Source: Oscillospiraceae bacterium (GTDB lineage: Bacteria > Bacillota > Clostridia > Oscillospirales > Oscillospiraceae). Taken from it: DNA of 64,000 nucleotides. This document shows positions 11,248 to 20,220 of this stretch, one piece after another (the stretch's first letter is position 1; each line of letters opens with the position of its first letter). Location of the stretch: contig JAEEZZ010000025.1 of the NCBI GenBank assembly GCA_016292255.1, forward strand, positions 1 through 64,000, given 5' to 3'. Under the pieces are notes generated by a model. It had not been told where the DNA came from, did no database searches, and worked only from the letters and a program-made list of their open reading frames with translations. The translations under genes and the position numbers were made by a program.

Positions 11248-12186
11248 ATGCAATCTGTTATCGCGCTCGGCTTTTTTGACGGTGTCCACCTGGGCCACGG
11301 GGATCTGCTGTCCCAGACGGCGGCCCTGGCCGCGGAAAAGGGCTGCCGCTCTCTTGCCTTGACCTTTGACCGGAGCCCCGGCAAGGACGGGCGGCTGCTG
11401 ACCGCCGTGGCCGACCGGGTCCGGCTCATGCAGAGCCTCTACGGCCTGGACGGGGTCGTGGTGCTGCCCTTTACCGAGGAATTCATGCACCGCCGCTGGG
11501 ACGATTTCCTGGAGGGTCTGGTGCGGGACTACGGGGCCGCCCATCTGGTCTGCGGCTGGGACTACCGCTTCGGCTACCTGGGCCAGGGGACTCCCGCCCT
11601 GCTGCAGGAATGGTGCCGCGCCCGCGGCCTGGGCTGCCACGTGGCGGAAAAGCGCGTCATCGACGGGATCACCGTCTCCGCCACCCATCTGAAAACGCTG
11701 ATCGAGGCCGGGGACGTGGAGACCGCCGCCCGCTTCTACGGCCACCCCCACACCCTCTCCGGCACCGTGCGGCCCGGAAAGCACCTGGGGCACACCCTGG
11801 GCTTCCCCACGGCCAATCTGCTGCCCGATCCCGAGCTTGTCCTGCCCAAGGATGGGGTCTACGCGGTGATTGGGTATGTGCCGGTGCAGGGCGGGAGCGG
11901 ACAAGCAATGCTTGTCCCTACAGAGCGGAAAAAATACGTGGGCGTCTGCAACGTGGGAACCAACCCCACGGTAGGCGGCAGACAGCGCACCGTAGAGACC
12001 TGGCTCTCCGGCTTTGCGGGGGAGCTCTACGGCCGGGAGCTGACAGTGGATTTCTATCACCGTCTGCGGGACGAGATCAAGTTTCCCTCCGTGGACGCAC
12101 TGAAAGAGGAGATATACAAAAACCAGGCCCAGGCAGAGGCTTATTTTCGGACAAATCATGCGCTACGAAAGGAGATTGCCCCATGA
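11248..12186 (+). CDS. ribF: Bifunctional riboflavin kinase / FAD synthetase
   Basis: IALGFFDGVHLGH, VCGWDYRFGYLGQG, GHTLGFPTANL and YVGVCNVGTNPTVGG motifs. Confidence 0.96.
   Translation: MQSVIALGFFDGVHLGHGDLLSQTAALAAEKGCRSLALTFDRSPGKDGRLLTAVADRVRLMQSLYGLDGVVVLPFTEEFMHRRWDDFLEGLVRDYGAAHLVCGWDYRFGYLGQGTPALLQEWCRARGLGCHVAEKRVIDGITVSATHLKTLIEAGDVETAARFYGHPHTLSGTVRPGKHLGHTLGFPTANLLPDPELVLPKDGVYAVIGYVPVQGGSGQAMLVPTERKKYVGVCNVGTNPTVGGRQRTVETWLSGFAGELYGRELTVDFYHRLRDEIKFPSVDALKEEIYKNQAQAEAYFRTNHALRKEIAP
11893..11922. repeat. GGACAAGCA-AT-GCTTGTCCCTACA hairpin inside ribF
   Basis: Inverted repeat GGACAAGC(A/T)GCTTGTCC ending CCCTAC, encoding GSGQAMLVPT. Confidence 0.7.
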
Positions 12187-13319
12187 ACAACCCGTTTTTC
12201 CCGGAGATCCATGGCAAATTCGGCTTCGGCTGTATGCGTTTCCCCAAGCTTGGCGAGGAGATCGACCAGGAGCAGGTCTGCCGGATGGTGGACGCGTTTC
12301 TGGCCTCCGGTCTGAACTACTTTGACACCGCCCACGGCTATCACAGCGGGCTCAGCGAGACCACCCTCAAGGCCTGTCTCAGCTCCCGCTATCCCCGCGA
12401 CCGCTATCTGCTGACGGACAAGCTCACCGGCTCCTATTTCACCACCGAGGCGGAGATCCGCCCCCTCTTTGAGAGCCAGCTTGCAGCCTGCGGCGTGGAT
12501 TACTTCGACTTCTATCTGATGCACGCCCAAAACGCCCGCAACTTTGAGCAGTTCAAGGCCTGCCGGGCCTATGAGACCGCCTTCCAGCTCAAGGCCGAGG
12601 GCAAGATCCGCCATGTGGGTCTTTCCTTCCACGACACGGCGGAGGTCCTGGACAAGATCCTCAACACCTACCCCCAGGTCGAGGCGGTGCAGATCCAATT
12701 CAACTACCTGGACGACGGCGACCTGGCCGTGGATTCCCGCCGGGTCTACGAGACCTGTGTGAAGCACGGCAAGCCCGTCATCATCATGGAGCCCATCAAG
12801 GGCGGCACGCTGACGAATCTGCCCGAGGAATGCATGGCCTTCTGCCGGGAGCTGGGCAAGTCCCCCGCGGAGCTGGCCCTGCGCTACGCCGCCGGGCCGG
12901 AGCAGGTGTTCATGGTGCTCTCCGGCATGAGCAGCATCCAGCAGATGGAGGAAAACCTCAGCTTTATGGTGGAGCCCCAGCCGCTGAACCGGGCCGAGGC
13001 TGCCGCTGTGGACAAGATCCGCGGCCATTTACGCAGCATGAAACTCATCGGCTGCACCGGCTGCCGTTACTGCGTGGACGGCTGCCCCATGGGGATCCTG
13101 ATCCCCGATCTGTTCCACACCCTGGACTTCCGCAGCGAAAAGCACGACTGGAACCAGGATCGCTACTACCGCACCGTGCTGACTGCGGAGCACGGAAAGG
13201 CCTCCGACTGCCTGGGCTGCGGCGCCTGCGAGGGCGTATGCCCCCAGAATCTGCCCATCCGGGACTATCTGGCCCAGATCGCGGAGAAGTTCGAGAACCA
13301 GGAAGATGACGACGATTGA
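12183..13319 (+). CDS. Aldo/keto reductase with C-terminal 4Fe-4S binding domain
   Basis: FGFGCMRFP, YFDTAHGYHSGLSE, and two Cys clusters CTGCRYCVDGCPMGI and CLGCGACEGVCPQNLPI. Confidence 0.92.
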   Translation: MNNPFFPEIHGKFGFGCMRFPKLGEEIDQEQVCRMVDAFLASGLNYFDTAHGYHSGLSETTLKACLSSRYPRDRYLLTDKLTGSYFTTEAEIRPLFESQLAACGVDYFDFYLMHAQNARNFEQFKACRAYETAFQLKAEGKIRHVGLSFHDTAEVLDKILNTYPQVEAVQIQFNYLDDGDLAVDSRRVYETCVKHGKPVIIMEPIKGGTLTNLPEECMAFCRELGKSPAELALRYAAGPEQVFMVLSGMSSIQQMEENLSFMVEPQPLNRAEAAAVDKIRGHLRSMKLIGCTGCRYCVDGCPMGILIPDLFHTLDFRSEKHDWNQDRYYRTVLTAEHGKASDCLGCGACEGVCPQNLPIRDYLAQIAEKFENQEDDDD

Positions 13320-13352
13320 TCTTTCCCCACAAATAAACAGGAGGAACCAGAG

Positions 13353-14231
13353 ATGAAAGAACTGAAGCAAGGCTTTTTTACCGGCGAGCGCGCCCTGTTC
13401 GGCGAGCACGATCTGCGGGTGGTGGACTCCGTCTTTGACGCGGGCGAATCTCCCCTGAAGGAATGTCACGATCTGGAGCTGCGGGGCGACCTGTTCCGCT
13501 GGAAGTACCCCCTGTGGTACTGCAAGAACGTGGACGTGGAGGGCTGCACCTGGTTTGAGATGGCCCGGGCCGGCGTCTGGTACACCGACAACATCCGGGT
13601 CAAAAACGCTGTGATCCAGGCCCCCAAGAACTTCCGCCGCTGCAACGGCCTCACCCTGGAGGACGTGGCCTTCACCAACCCCACCGAGACCATCTGGGCC
13701 TGCAAAAACGTGAAGATGAAGAACGTCAGCGCCGCCGGGGCTCCCTACTTCTGCATGAACAGCGAGAACCTGGAGATCGACGGGCTGACCCTGGACGGCA
13801 ACTACTCCTTTGACGGGGCCAAGAACGTGGTGATCCGCAACTCCCGGATGCTGACCAAGGACGCCTTCTGGAACACGGAGAACGTCACGGTCTACGACTC
13901 CTTTATCTCCGGGGAGTACCTGGGCTGGAACGCCAAGAATCTGACCCTGGTGAACTGCACCATTGAGAGCCTGCAGGGAATGTGCTACATCGAGAATCTG
14001 AAAATGGTCAACTGCAAGCTGATCCACACCACCCTGGCCTTTGAGTATTCCAGCGTGGAGGCGGAGATCAGCTCCAGGATCGACAGCGTGCTCAACCCCA
14101 GCTCCGGCACCATCAGCGCCCCCGCCATCGGGGAGCTGATTATGGAGAAGGACTTCATCGATCCCGGCAAGACCCGGATCGTCTGCAAGGACATTGCCGA
14201 AAGCTTCGAGCACCCGGAGTGGAGACGCTGA
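13353..14231 (+). CDS. DUF3737 family right-handed beta-helix-like protein
   Basis: KELKQGFFTGERALFGEHDLRVVDSVFDAGESPLKEC and repeated N-x-x-V/I strands. Confidence 0.85.
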   Translation: MKELKQGFFTGERALFGEHDLRVVDSVFDAGESPLKECHDLELRGDLFRWKYPLWYCKNVDVEGCTWFEMARAGVWYTDNIRVKNAVIQAPKNFRRCNGLTLEDVAFTNPTETIWACKNVKMKNVSAAGAPYFCMNSENLEIDGLTLDGNYSFDGAKNVVIRNSRMLTKDAFWNTENVTVYDSFISGEYLGWNAKNLTLVNCTIESLQGMCYIENLKMVNCKLIHTTLAFEYSSVEAEISSRIDSVLNPSSGTISAPAIGELIMEKDFIDPGKTRIVCKDIAESFEHPEWRR

Positions 14232-14331
14232 CTTGAATTGAAAATTGAGAATTGAAAGTTTTCAGAGTTTTTCAAATTGCAATTTGAAAAACACATTCAT
14301 TTTCAACTTTTCACTTTCAACTTTCAACTGA
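14232..14331. repeat. SSR-armed palindromic repeat (copy B)
   Basis: Core GTTTTTCAAATTGCAATTTGAAAAAC at 14267-14292 identical to copy A; arms AATTGAAA-type (left) and inverted AGTTGAAA-type (right) differ from copy A arms. Confidence 0.9.
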
Positions 14332-14341
14332 CAAGGAGGCC

Positions 14342-15502
14342 ATGATGCAACGCTACAACTTTGACAATCCTCCCTCCCGGCGGGGAAGTCTGTGCTATAA
14401 GTGGGACTGCGGTCCCGATGAGCTGCCCATGTGGATCGCGGACATGGATTTCGAGGCCGCCCCGGAGATCCGGGCCGCCCTACAAAAGCGGCTGGATCAC
14501 GGCATCTTCGGCTACGACGACATGGGCCCGGATTGGTACGAGGCCTACATGGGCTGGTGGCGGGAGCGCCACGGGCTGACCATGGAGCGGGAAAATCTGA
14601 TCTTCTCCACCGGCGTGGTGGCCTCCATTTCCTCCCTGGTGCGGAAGCTCACCACCCCCAACGAAAACGTGCTGATCCAGACCCCGGTGTACAACATCTT
14701 CTTCAACTCCATTGTGAACAACGGGGCCCGGGTGCTGGAAAGCCCGCTGATCCGGGAGGGCGAGGGCTGGGCCATCGACTTTGCAGATCTGGAAGCCAAG
14801 CTGGCGGATCCCCAGACCACGCTGATGATCCTCTGCAACCCCCACAACCCTGTGGGACGGATCTGGACCCGGGCGGAGCTGGCCCGGATCGGCGCCCTGT
14901 GCCAAAAGCACCACGTTACGGTGATCTCCGATGAGATCCACTGCGATCTCACCGCCCCCGGCCTGAGCTATCAGCCCTTCGCCGCCGTGGACGAGGTCTG
15001 CCGGGCCGTTTCTATCACCTGCATCGCCCCCACCAAGACCTTCAACCTGGCCGGGATGCACAGCTCCGCCGTCTACGCGGCGGACCCGGTGCTGCGGCAC
15101 AAGGCCTGGCGGGCCCTGAACACCGACGAGGTAGCGGAGCCCAACAGCTTCGCCGCCCCTGCCGCCATCGCGGCCTTCACGCAAGGCGGGCCTTGGCTGG
15201 ATGCGGCCCGGGACTACATCTGGGCAAACAAGGCGCTGGTGAAGGACTTTGCAGATCGGGAGCTGCCCGGGGTCAAGCTGACCGTCAGCCAGGCCACCTA
15301 CCTGCTCTGGGTGGACGTGTCCGCTCTGACGGAGAACGTGCAGGACTTCACCCACCGGCTTCGGGCCGAGACGGGCCTCTGGGTCACCCCCGGCACCGCC
15401 TACGGCAAGGCCGGCGAGGGCTTCTTCCGGCTGAACGTGGCCTGTCCCCGCGCCACCGTGGAGGACGCTCTGGGGCGCTTGCAGCGCTTTCTGCGGGGAT
15501 AA
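14342..15502 (+). CDS. MalY/PatB family PLP-dependent aminotransferase / cystathionine beta-lyase
   Basis: WIADMDFEAAPEI, VIISDEIHCDL-like VISDEIHCDLTAPG, ITCIAPTKTFNLAGMHSSAVYA (PLP Lys). Confidence 0.92.
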   Translation: MMQRYNFDNPPSRRGSLCYKWDCGPDELPMWIADMDFEAAPEIRAALQKRLDHGIFGYDDMGPDWYEAYMGWWRERHGLTMERENLIFSTGVVASISSLVRKLTTPNENVLIQTPVYNIFFNSIVNNGARVLESPLIREGEGWAIDFADLEAKLADPQTTLMILCNPHNPVGRIWTRAELARIGALCQKHHVTVISDEIHCDLTAPGLSYQPFAAVDEVCRAVSITCIAPTKTFNLAGMHSSAVYAADPVLRHKAWRALNTDEVAEPNSFAAPAAIAAFTQGGPWLDAARDYIWANKALVKDFADRELPGVKLTVSQATYLLWVDVSALTENVQDFTHRLRAETGLWVTPGTAYGKAGEGFFRLNVACPRATVEDALGRLQRFLRG

Positions 15503-15506
15503 AAAA

Positions 15507-15545
15507 CAGCGAGGATGTGAACCGCATCCTCGCTGCTATTTTATT
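15507..15545. terminator. Bidirectional terminator between convergent genes
   Basis: CAGCGAGGATG-N7-CATCCTCGCTG flanked by AAAAAA and TATTTTATT. Confidence 0.8.
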
Positions 15546-16344
15546 ATGCCAAATTCAGGTGCTTCTTGGTCATGAACCAGGTCAGGAAGTAGTAGACCCC
15601 GCCGAAGAATGTGAGCTGGGCCATGGAAAACCAGAGCATGGTGGAGGGGATGGTGTTTACCGCGTCCATCTCCATGGCAAGGGAGCCCGTTGTGGAATAC
15701 TCGGCGGCAATGACGGCCACCATGACGACGGAGCTGATCAGCTGCTGGGCGAAGTACAGGACGAAGAAGAACAGGACGCTCTTGCCGGTCTTGCCGGTGG
15801 CGAAGCTGTGGCCGATGGAAATGGCCGCAGAGATCATCAGGATCGTCACCAGGATCCCCATGCCGAGGATGCAGCCCAGGCGAAGCAGCATGGAGCCGGT
15901 GTCAATCCCCACCTGGTTGAGGATCGCACTGAGGTTGAGGCCCATGGCCTTGTATGAATTCACCCCCAGGGTGGCAATGCGAACGCCCAGGTAAACCGCA
16001 CCGAAGGACAGCAGCACCGCCACGAAGCTCACCAGCAGGTGGCTCAGCAGGATGGTGCTGACGTTGACGGGCAGGGTGTGAGTCAGATAGCCCTCGTCGC
16101 TGTGGACGGACTTCGCGAAGCGGACCATCATCAGGATCATAGTGGTGACCACCATCGCGGCGCAGCTCAGGAAGAAGGTCCCGATCAGGAAGACGGCGAT
16201 GACGTTGGTGACCGGAGAATCCACGGTATCCACCAGCCAGATGGAGCCCCGGGCCAGCAGGGACATGGCCAGCAGGCCCAGCAGCAGGGGCAGCATGGCC
16301 CGGGCCGCGGCGTGAGATTCGTGCTTTACCAATTTCAGAAACAT
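15544..16344 (-). CDS. ABC-2 type membrane permease
   Basis: Six-TM hydrophobic pattern; overlaps downstream end of ATPase gene in the same operon. Confidence 0.75.
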   Translation of the reverse strand: MFLKLVKHESHAAARAMLPLLLGLLAMSLLARGSIWLVDTVDSPVTNVIAVFLIGTFFLSCAAMVVTTMILMMVRFAKSVHSDEGYLTHTLPVNVSTILLSHLLVSFVAVLLSFGAVYLGVRIATLGVNSYKAMGLNLSAILNQVGIDTGSMLLRLGCILGMGILVTILMISAAISIGHSFATGKTGKSVLFFFVLYFAQQLISSVVMVAVIAAEYSTTGSLAMEMDAVNTIPSTMLWFSMAQLTFFGGVYYFLTWFMTKKHLNLA

Positions 16345-17033
16345 TTGAATTCCTCCCTGAACAGGGCGTCCACCGACATACCCATCTGCTCGCGGATTTC
16401 GTCCACGGGGGTATGACGGATGATGTGGCCGCCGTTGATGAATACGACCTCGTCCAAAAGCTGCTCCACGTCCGCGATCAGGTGGGTGGAGATGATGACG
16501 GCAGCGCTGGGGTCGTAGTTGCCGATGATGGTGTTGAGAATGTAGTCCCGGGCAGCCGGGTCCACGCCGCCGATGGGCTCATCCAGCAGGTAGAGCTTCG
16601 CCCGACGGCTCATCACCAGGATCAGCTGCACCTTCTCCCGGGTGCCCTTGGACATTTGCTTGATCCGCTGGGTCTCCGCAATATTCAAATGCTCCAGCAT
16701 TTTCACGGCCCGCTCCCGGTCAAAGTCGGCGTAGAAGTCCTGGAAGTAGTCCAGGATCTGCCGCACGCTCATCCAGTTGGCCAGATAGGTGCGCTCCGGC
16801 AGATAGGAGACGATGGCCTTGGTCTCCACGCCGGGGGCCTTGCCGTCGATCAGGATCCGTCCCTCGGTGGGGGTCAGCAGGCCGTTGGCCAGCTTGATCA
16901 TGGTGGACTTGCCGCTGCCGTTGGGCCCCAGCAGGCCCACGATACGGCCCGGCTCGATGTTTAGATTGATGTGATCCAGGGCCAGGACGGTTCCGTACCG
17001 CTTGGTCAGATTCTCACAGGTAAAAATCGGCAT
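16335..17033 (-). CDS. ABC transporter ATP-binding protein
   Basis: GLLGPNGSGKST Walker A, KGTREKVQLILV signature, LYLLDEP Walker B. Confidence 0.93.
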   Translation of the reverse strand: MPIFTCENLTKRYGTVLALDHINLNIEPGRIVGLLGPNGSGKSTMIKLANGLLTPTEGRILIDGKAPGVETKAIVSYLPERTYLANWMSVRQILDYFQDFYADFDRERAVKMLEHLNIAETQRIKQMSKGTREKVQLILVMSRRAKLYLLDEPIGGVDPAARDYILNTIIGNYDPSAAVIISTHLIADVEQLLDEVVFINGGHIIRHTPVDEIREQMGMSVDALFREEFKCF

Positions 17034-17036
17034 TAA

Positions 17037-17411
17037 TCATTCCTCCTCTTTGTGTTCCAGCTTCCGATGAAGCAGCTCTGCGGTCTCCGCTGAGGTAAAT
17101 CCAAGCTCCTGCATACTTTGCAGAAAGCGCTCTGTCTGCATTTCCGCCAGGGCCTCCCGGGCCCGGGCGATCACGGCCTGGTCTTCGGTGACGAAGTGGC
17201 CGGAGGTCCGCTGGCTGTAGATCAGCCCGCCCCGCTCCAGCTCCGTCAGCGCCTTCTGCATGGTGTTGGGGTTGACCCCCGCCTCCTGGGCAAAGACGCG
17301 CACCGAGGGCAGCCGTTCCCCCGGCGGCAGCGCGCCGGATACGATCATCCGCTCTACCCGCTCCATCACCTGGGCGTAGATCGGAGACTCGTTGTGAAAT
17401 TCCCACCGCAT
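17037..17411 (-). CDS. GntR family (YtrA subfamily) transcriptional regulator
   Basis: PIYAQVMERVERMIVSGALPPGERLPSVRVFAQEAGVNPNTMQKALTELERGGLI wHTH. Confidence 0.93.
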   Translation of the reverse strand: MRWEFHNESPIYAQVMERVERMIVSGALPPGERLPSVRVFAQEAGVNPNTMQKALTELERGGLIYSQRTSGHFVTEDQAVIARAREALAEMQTERFLQSMQELGFTSAETAELLHRKLEHKEEE

Positions 17412-17511
17412 GGCGTCGCCTCCTGTTCTTATTGTGTGGTTGTATTATTGTTTTACTGTGTTATTGTTATAATACAATTTTGGTCATTTGTCAAGCACTA
17501 TTTTAAAAAAA

Positions 17512-17539
17512 TAGGGGCCGATGTGGTCATCGGCCCCTA
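17512..17539. repeat. TAGGGGCCGATG-TGGT-CATCGGCCCCTA inverted repeat
   Basis: Perfect 12-bp arms, 4-nt loop; resembles the GTAGGG...CCCTAC repeat type. Confidence 0.75.
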
Positions 17540-17563
17540 CGGGTGAAAGGATTCCGTTCTTTT

Positions 17564-18298
17564 TCAGTTCTTCCGCATCTGGTGCAGGAAGGCCCACACG
17601 GCCACGGACAGCAGACCCAGGGCCCAGGCCAGGACCACCCAGAGGTGGGACAGAGCGCTACTCAGGGTGCCGGCGTAGGCCGCCCGGCCCAGCTCTACCC
17701 CGTGGTAGAAGGGCAGGATGTTGGAAACGGTTTTGAAGAAGCCCCCCACCAGCTCCACATCGAACCAGATCCCGGCGAACCAGCCGGTGAGGTTGGTGAG
17801 CAGCGCGCCGCAGATGCCGCCCACCTGCTTATCCGTCAGCAGGCTGCCGCAGAGCAGGCCGGTTCCGATAAAGATCCAGCCCACCGGAACCGTCGTCAGC
17901 AGGCAGAGCAGAAGCCGCGGCGTCCAGGGCAGGCCCAAAATCACGCCGAAAAGCAGGGTGATGGCGGACTGCGCCAGGGCAATAGGCACCATGGGCAGCG
18001 CGTAGCCCAGGATATAGTCCAGGGGCCGCAGGGGCGTGGTATAGAGCCGGAGCAGCAGGGCGGAGCTGCGATCCCGGGAGATCAGCGTGGCGGAAAACAG
18101 GCTCATAAAGGACAGGCCGAAGACCGCAATGCCCGGGGTCAGCTGATCCAGCGGGAACAGTTCCTTGGGGACATTGGCCTGAATGGCCGTCAGCAGGCCC
18201 AGCAGCACCAGAGGAAAGCCCAGGCCGAAGCAGAGGTTCAGCGGATCCCGCAGGATCTCCTTGGCGTTTCGCTTTGCCAACAGCAATGCACGTTTCAT
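17564..18298 (-). CDS. ABC-2 type transporter permease
   Basis: LAKRNAKEILRDPLNLCFGLGFPLVLL N-terminus and six TM segments; partner of the adjacent ATPase. Confidence 0.85.
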   Translation of the reverse strand: MKRALLLAKRNAKEILRDPLNLCFGLGFPLVLLGLLTAIQANVPKELFPLDQLTPGIAVFGLSFMSLFSATLISRDRSSALLLRLYTTPLRPLDYILGYALPMVPIALAQSAITLLFGVILGLPWTPRLLLCLLTTVPVGWIFIGTGLLCGSLLTDKQVGGICGALLTNLTGWFAGIWFDVELVGGFFKTVSNILPFYHGVELGRAAYAGTLSSALSHLWVVLAWALGLLSVAVWAFLHQMRKN

Positions 18299-19023
18299 TT
18301 CGCCGCCTCCTTTGCCAGAGCGATAAAGGCCTTTTCCAGAGAATCGGTGCCGGTGGCCGCCTCCAGCTCCGCCGCGGTGCCCACCTGCAGCAGATGGCCG
18401 GCGCCCATGACGCCGATCCGGTCGGAGAGCTCCTCGGCCTCCTCCATGTAGTGGGTGGTAAGGATAATGGTCATATTCCCCTTGAGGCTCCGGATCACTT
18501 CCCAGAGGGCGGAGCGGGCCAGCACGTCCAGGCCCAGGGTGGGCTCGTCCAGGAAGAGGATCTTCGGCTCCAGGATCAGAGCCATGGCGATGCTCAGCCG
18601 CCGCTGCCAGCCGCCGGAAAGCTTCCCCGCCGGACGGGTCAGCACCTCCTGCAGGCCAAGCTGACCGGAGAGGGCCTCGATCCGCCGCTTGGTCTCCGCC
18701 TTGTCCGCGCCGGAGATCCCGGCCATCAGCTCCAGATTCTCCCGCACGGTGAGCTTGGGGGCCACGGCGGTCTCCTGGGGCGAAACGGCCAGCAGCTTCT
18801 TTACCTCCTCCGGCTCCCTTGTGATGCTCTTGCCCAGCAGCAGGGCGTCGCCCCCATCGGGGCGGGTGAGGCAGGAGAGCATCTTAATGGTGGTGGTCTT
18901 GCCCGCGCCGTTGACGCCCAGCAGGGCAAACAGCTCTCCCTGCCGCACCGTCAGCCGCAGGCCGTTCACCGCGGTCAGCGCTCCGTAGCGTTTGGTAAGG
19001 CCTTCGATCTCAATGGCATTCAT
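18295..19023 (-). CDS. ABC transporter ATP-binding protein
   Basis: LLGVNGAGKTTTIKML, LSGGWQRRLSIAMAL, ILFLDEPTLGLD; start MNAIEIEGLTKRYG. Confidence 0.95.
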   Translation of the reverse strand: MNAIEIEGLTKRYGALTAVNGLRLTVRQGELFALLGVNGAGKTTTIKMLSCLTRPDGGDALLLGKSITREPEEVKKLLAVSPQETAVAPKLTVRENLELMAGISGADKAETKRRIEALSGQLGLQEVLTRPAGKLSGGWQRRLSIAMALILEPKILFLDEPTLGLDVLARSALWEVIRSLKGNMTIILTTHYMEEAEELSDRIGVMGAGHLLQVGTAAELEAATGTDSLEKAFIALAKEAAK

Positions 19024-19583
19024 GATTCTTCCTCCCATCTTGCTTTGATGCCTTGGAAGGCGTCCGTCAGCATACGGCTGACGACCTCCTCCTCCAGGTT
19101 CAGATAGCCCGTGGCCAGCATCACGGCGATGCCGTGGACCACGGCCCACATTTCCAGGTGAAACAGCGCCGCCGCCTGCCCCGAAAGCCCCGTGGTGCTC
19201 CCGGCCCGGGCCGTATCTGCGGGCCAATCCGGATCCTCCGGGCTGGCCGTCTCTCCGATCCGGCTTCGCATAAAGAGCAGGCGGAACAGGGTGGGCTCCG
19301 CCCGGGCGAAGCCGATATAGGCCATACCCCGGGCCTTATAGGGCGGGTAGGAGGAGCTTGCCACGGCGTCCTCCACAAAGCGGTGGTAGACCGCCAGGGC
19401 CTCCTCCACCACGGCCTGCCGCAGGGCCTCCATGGAGGGATAATTCTTGAAGATAGGCTGGGTGGAGCAGCCCAGGGCGGCGGCCAGCGCCCTGGCGTTC
19501 AGCGCCTGGGGCCCCTGCTCCCGGACCAGGCGCAGCGCGGTCTCCCGGATGGCGGTCTCCGTGATTCGAACCTGGGCGGCCAT
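19020..19583 (-). CDS. TetR/AcrR family transcriptional regulator
   Basis: ETALRLVREQGPQALNARALAAALGCSTQPIFKNYPSMEALRQAV HTH; overlaps ABC ATPase start. Confidence 0.93.
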   Translation of the reverse strand: MAAQVRITETAIRETALRLVREQGPQALNARALAAALGCSTQPIFKNYPSMEALRQAVVEEALAVYHRFVEDAVASSSYPPYKARGMAYIGFARAEPTLFRLLFMRSRIGETASPEDPDWPADTARAGSTTGLSGQAAALFHLEMWAVVHGIAVMLATGYLNLEEEVVSRMLTDAFQGIKARWEEES

Positions 19584-19589
19584 AGATTT

Positions 19590-19635
19590 CCCTCCCTGCT
19601 ATAAAATAACACTTGTTATTTTATAGCAGGGAGGG
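19590..19635. promoter_or_regulatory. 46-bp perfect palindrome upstream of tetR (candidate operator)
   Basis: CCCTCCCTGCTATAAAATAACA-CT-TGTTATTTTATAGCAGGGAGGG, 22-bp arms, immediately upstream of the TetR start; includes its SD and a -10-like TATAAA/T. Confidence 0.85.
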
Positions 19636-19650
19636 CCTTTTGTCAAGCAG

Positions 19651-19690
19651 AAAAACAGCCTGCAGCGTTTGGATGCTGCAGGCTGTCTTT
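19651..19690 (-). terminator. Terminator after ECF S-component gene
   Basis: CAGCCTGCAGC-N8-GCTGCAGGCTG; T-tract on minus strand. Confidence 0.75.
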
Positions 19691-20220
19691 TATGGCTGCG
19701 TGCGGTTCTCCAGGATCCGCAGGAGGGTGCTCAGGGGGACGATCAGCGTCCCCAGGGCCAGGTTCCCTGCGGCATGGATCGCGTCCCAGGGAAAGCCCGC
19801 GGCGATCCAGGTCAGGGTCCTCTTCCAATCCCCCTGCAGGAAGGCGTAGCACTGAAAGGGTGCGTACAGGGTCCCGTAGGCCAGGCCGAACAGGGCGCAG
19901 GCCACGGCATACACCGGGACGCCCCACCGGGCCGGAAGCTGCCTGGGCAGCAGCATGGTGACGCCCCAGAGGATCGGCCAGAGGTAGAGGTAGGGGATCC
20001 ACCAGGTGCTGAAGCCCCAGAGGGTTCCCTCCAGCCCGATAAACAGGAAGACGGGGATCAAGGCCCACTTCCGATAGACCAGAGTGTAGACCATGGTGAG
20101 GGTGCTGACCAGCTCCACGTTGGGCAGAAACTCCAGCGCCTGCTTGGAGAGGAACATCAGTCCCCCCAGCATGGAAAACAGGATCGCGTGCCGTGCGTCA
20201 AGCCCGGTCTCGGCCTCCAT
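19690..20220 (-). CDS. ECF transporter S component-like membrane protein
   Basis: Multi-TM protein with ECF-S style; ATGA overlap with upstream DUF4430 gene. Confidence 0.65.
   Translation of the reverse strand: MEAETGLDARHAILFSMLGGLMFLSKQALEFLPNVELVSTLTMVYTLVYRKWALIPVFLFIGLEGTLWGFSTWWIPYLYLWPILWGVTMLLPRQLPARWGVPVYAVACALFGLAYGTLYAPFQCYAFLQGDWKRTLTWIAAGFPWDAIHAAGNLALGTLIVPLSTLLRILENRTQP

Noticed and set aside
17512-17539. Terminator of the downstream-facing ABC operon
   Set aside because: The hairpin lies between two minus-strand operons with no convincing T-tract on that side; fits the dispersed TAGGGG...CCCCTA repeat type better.
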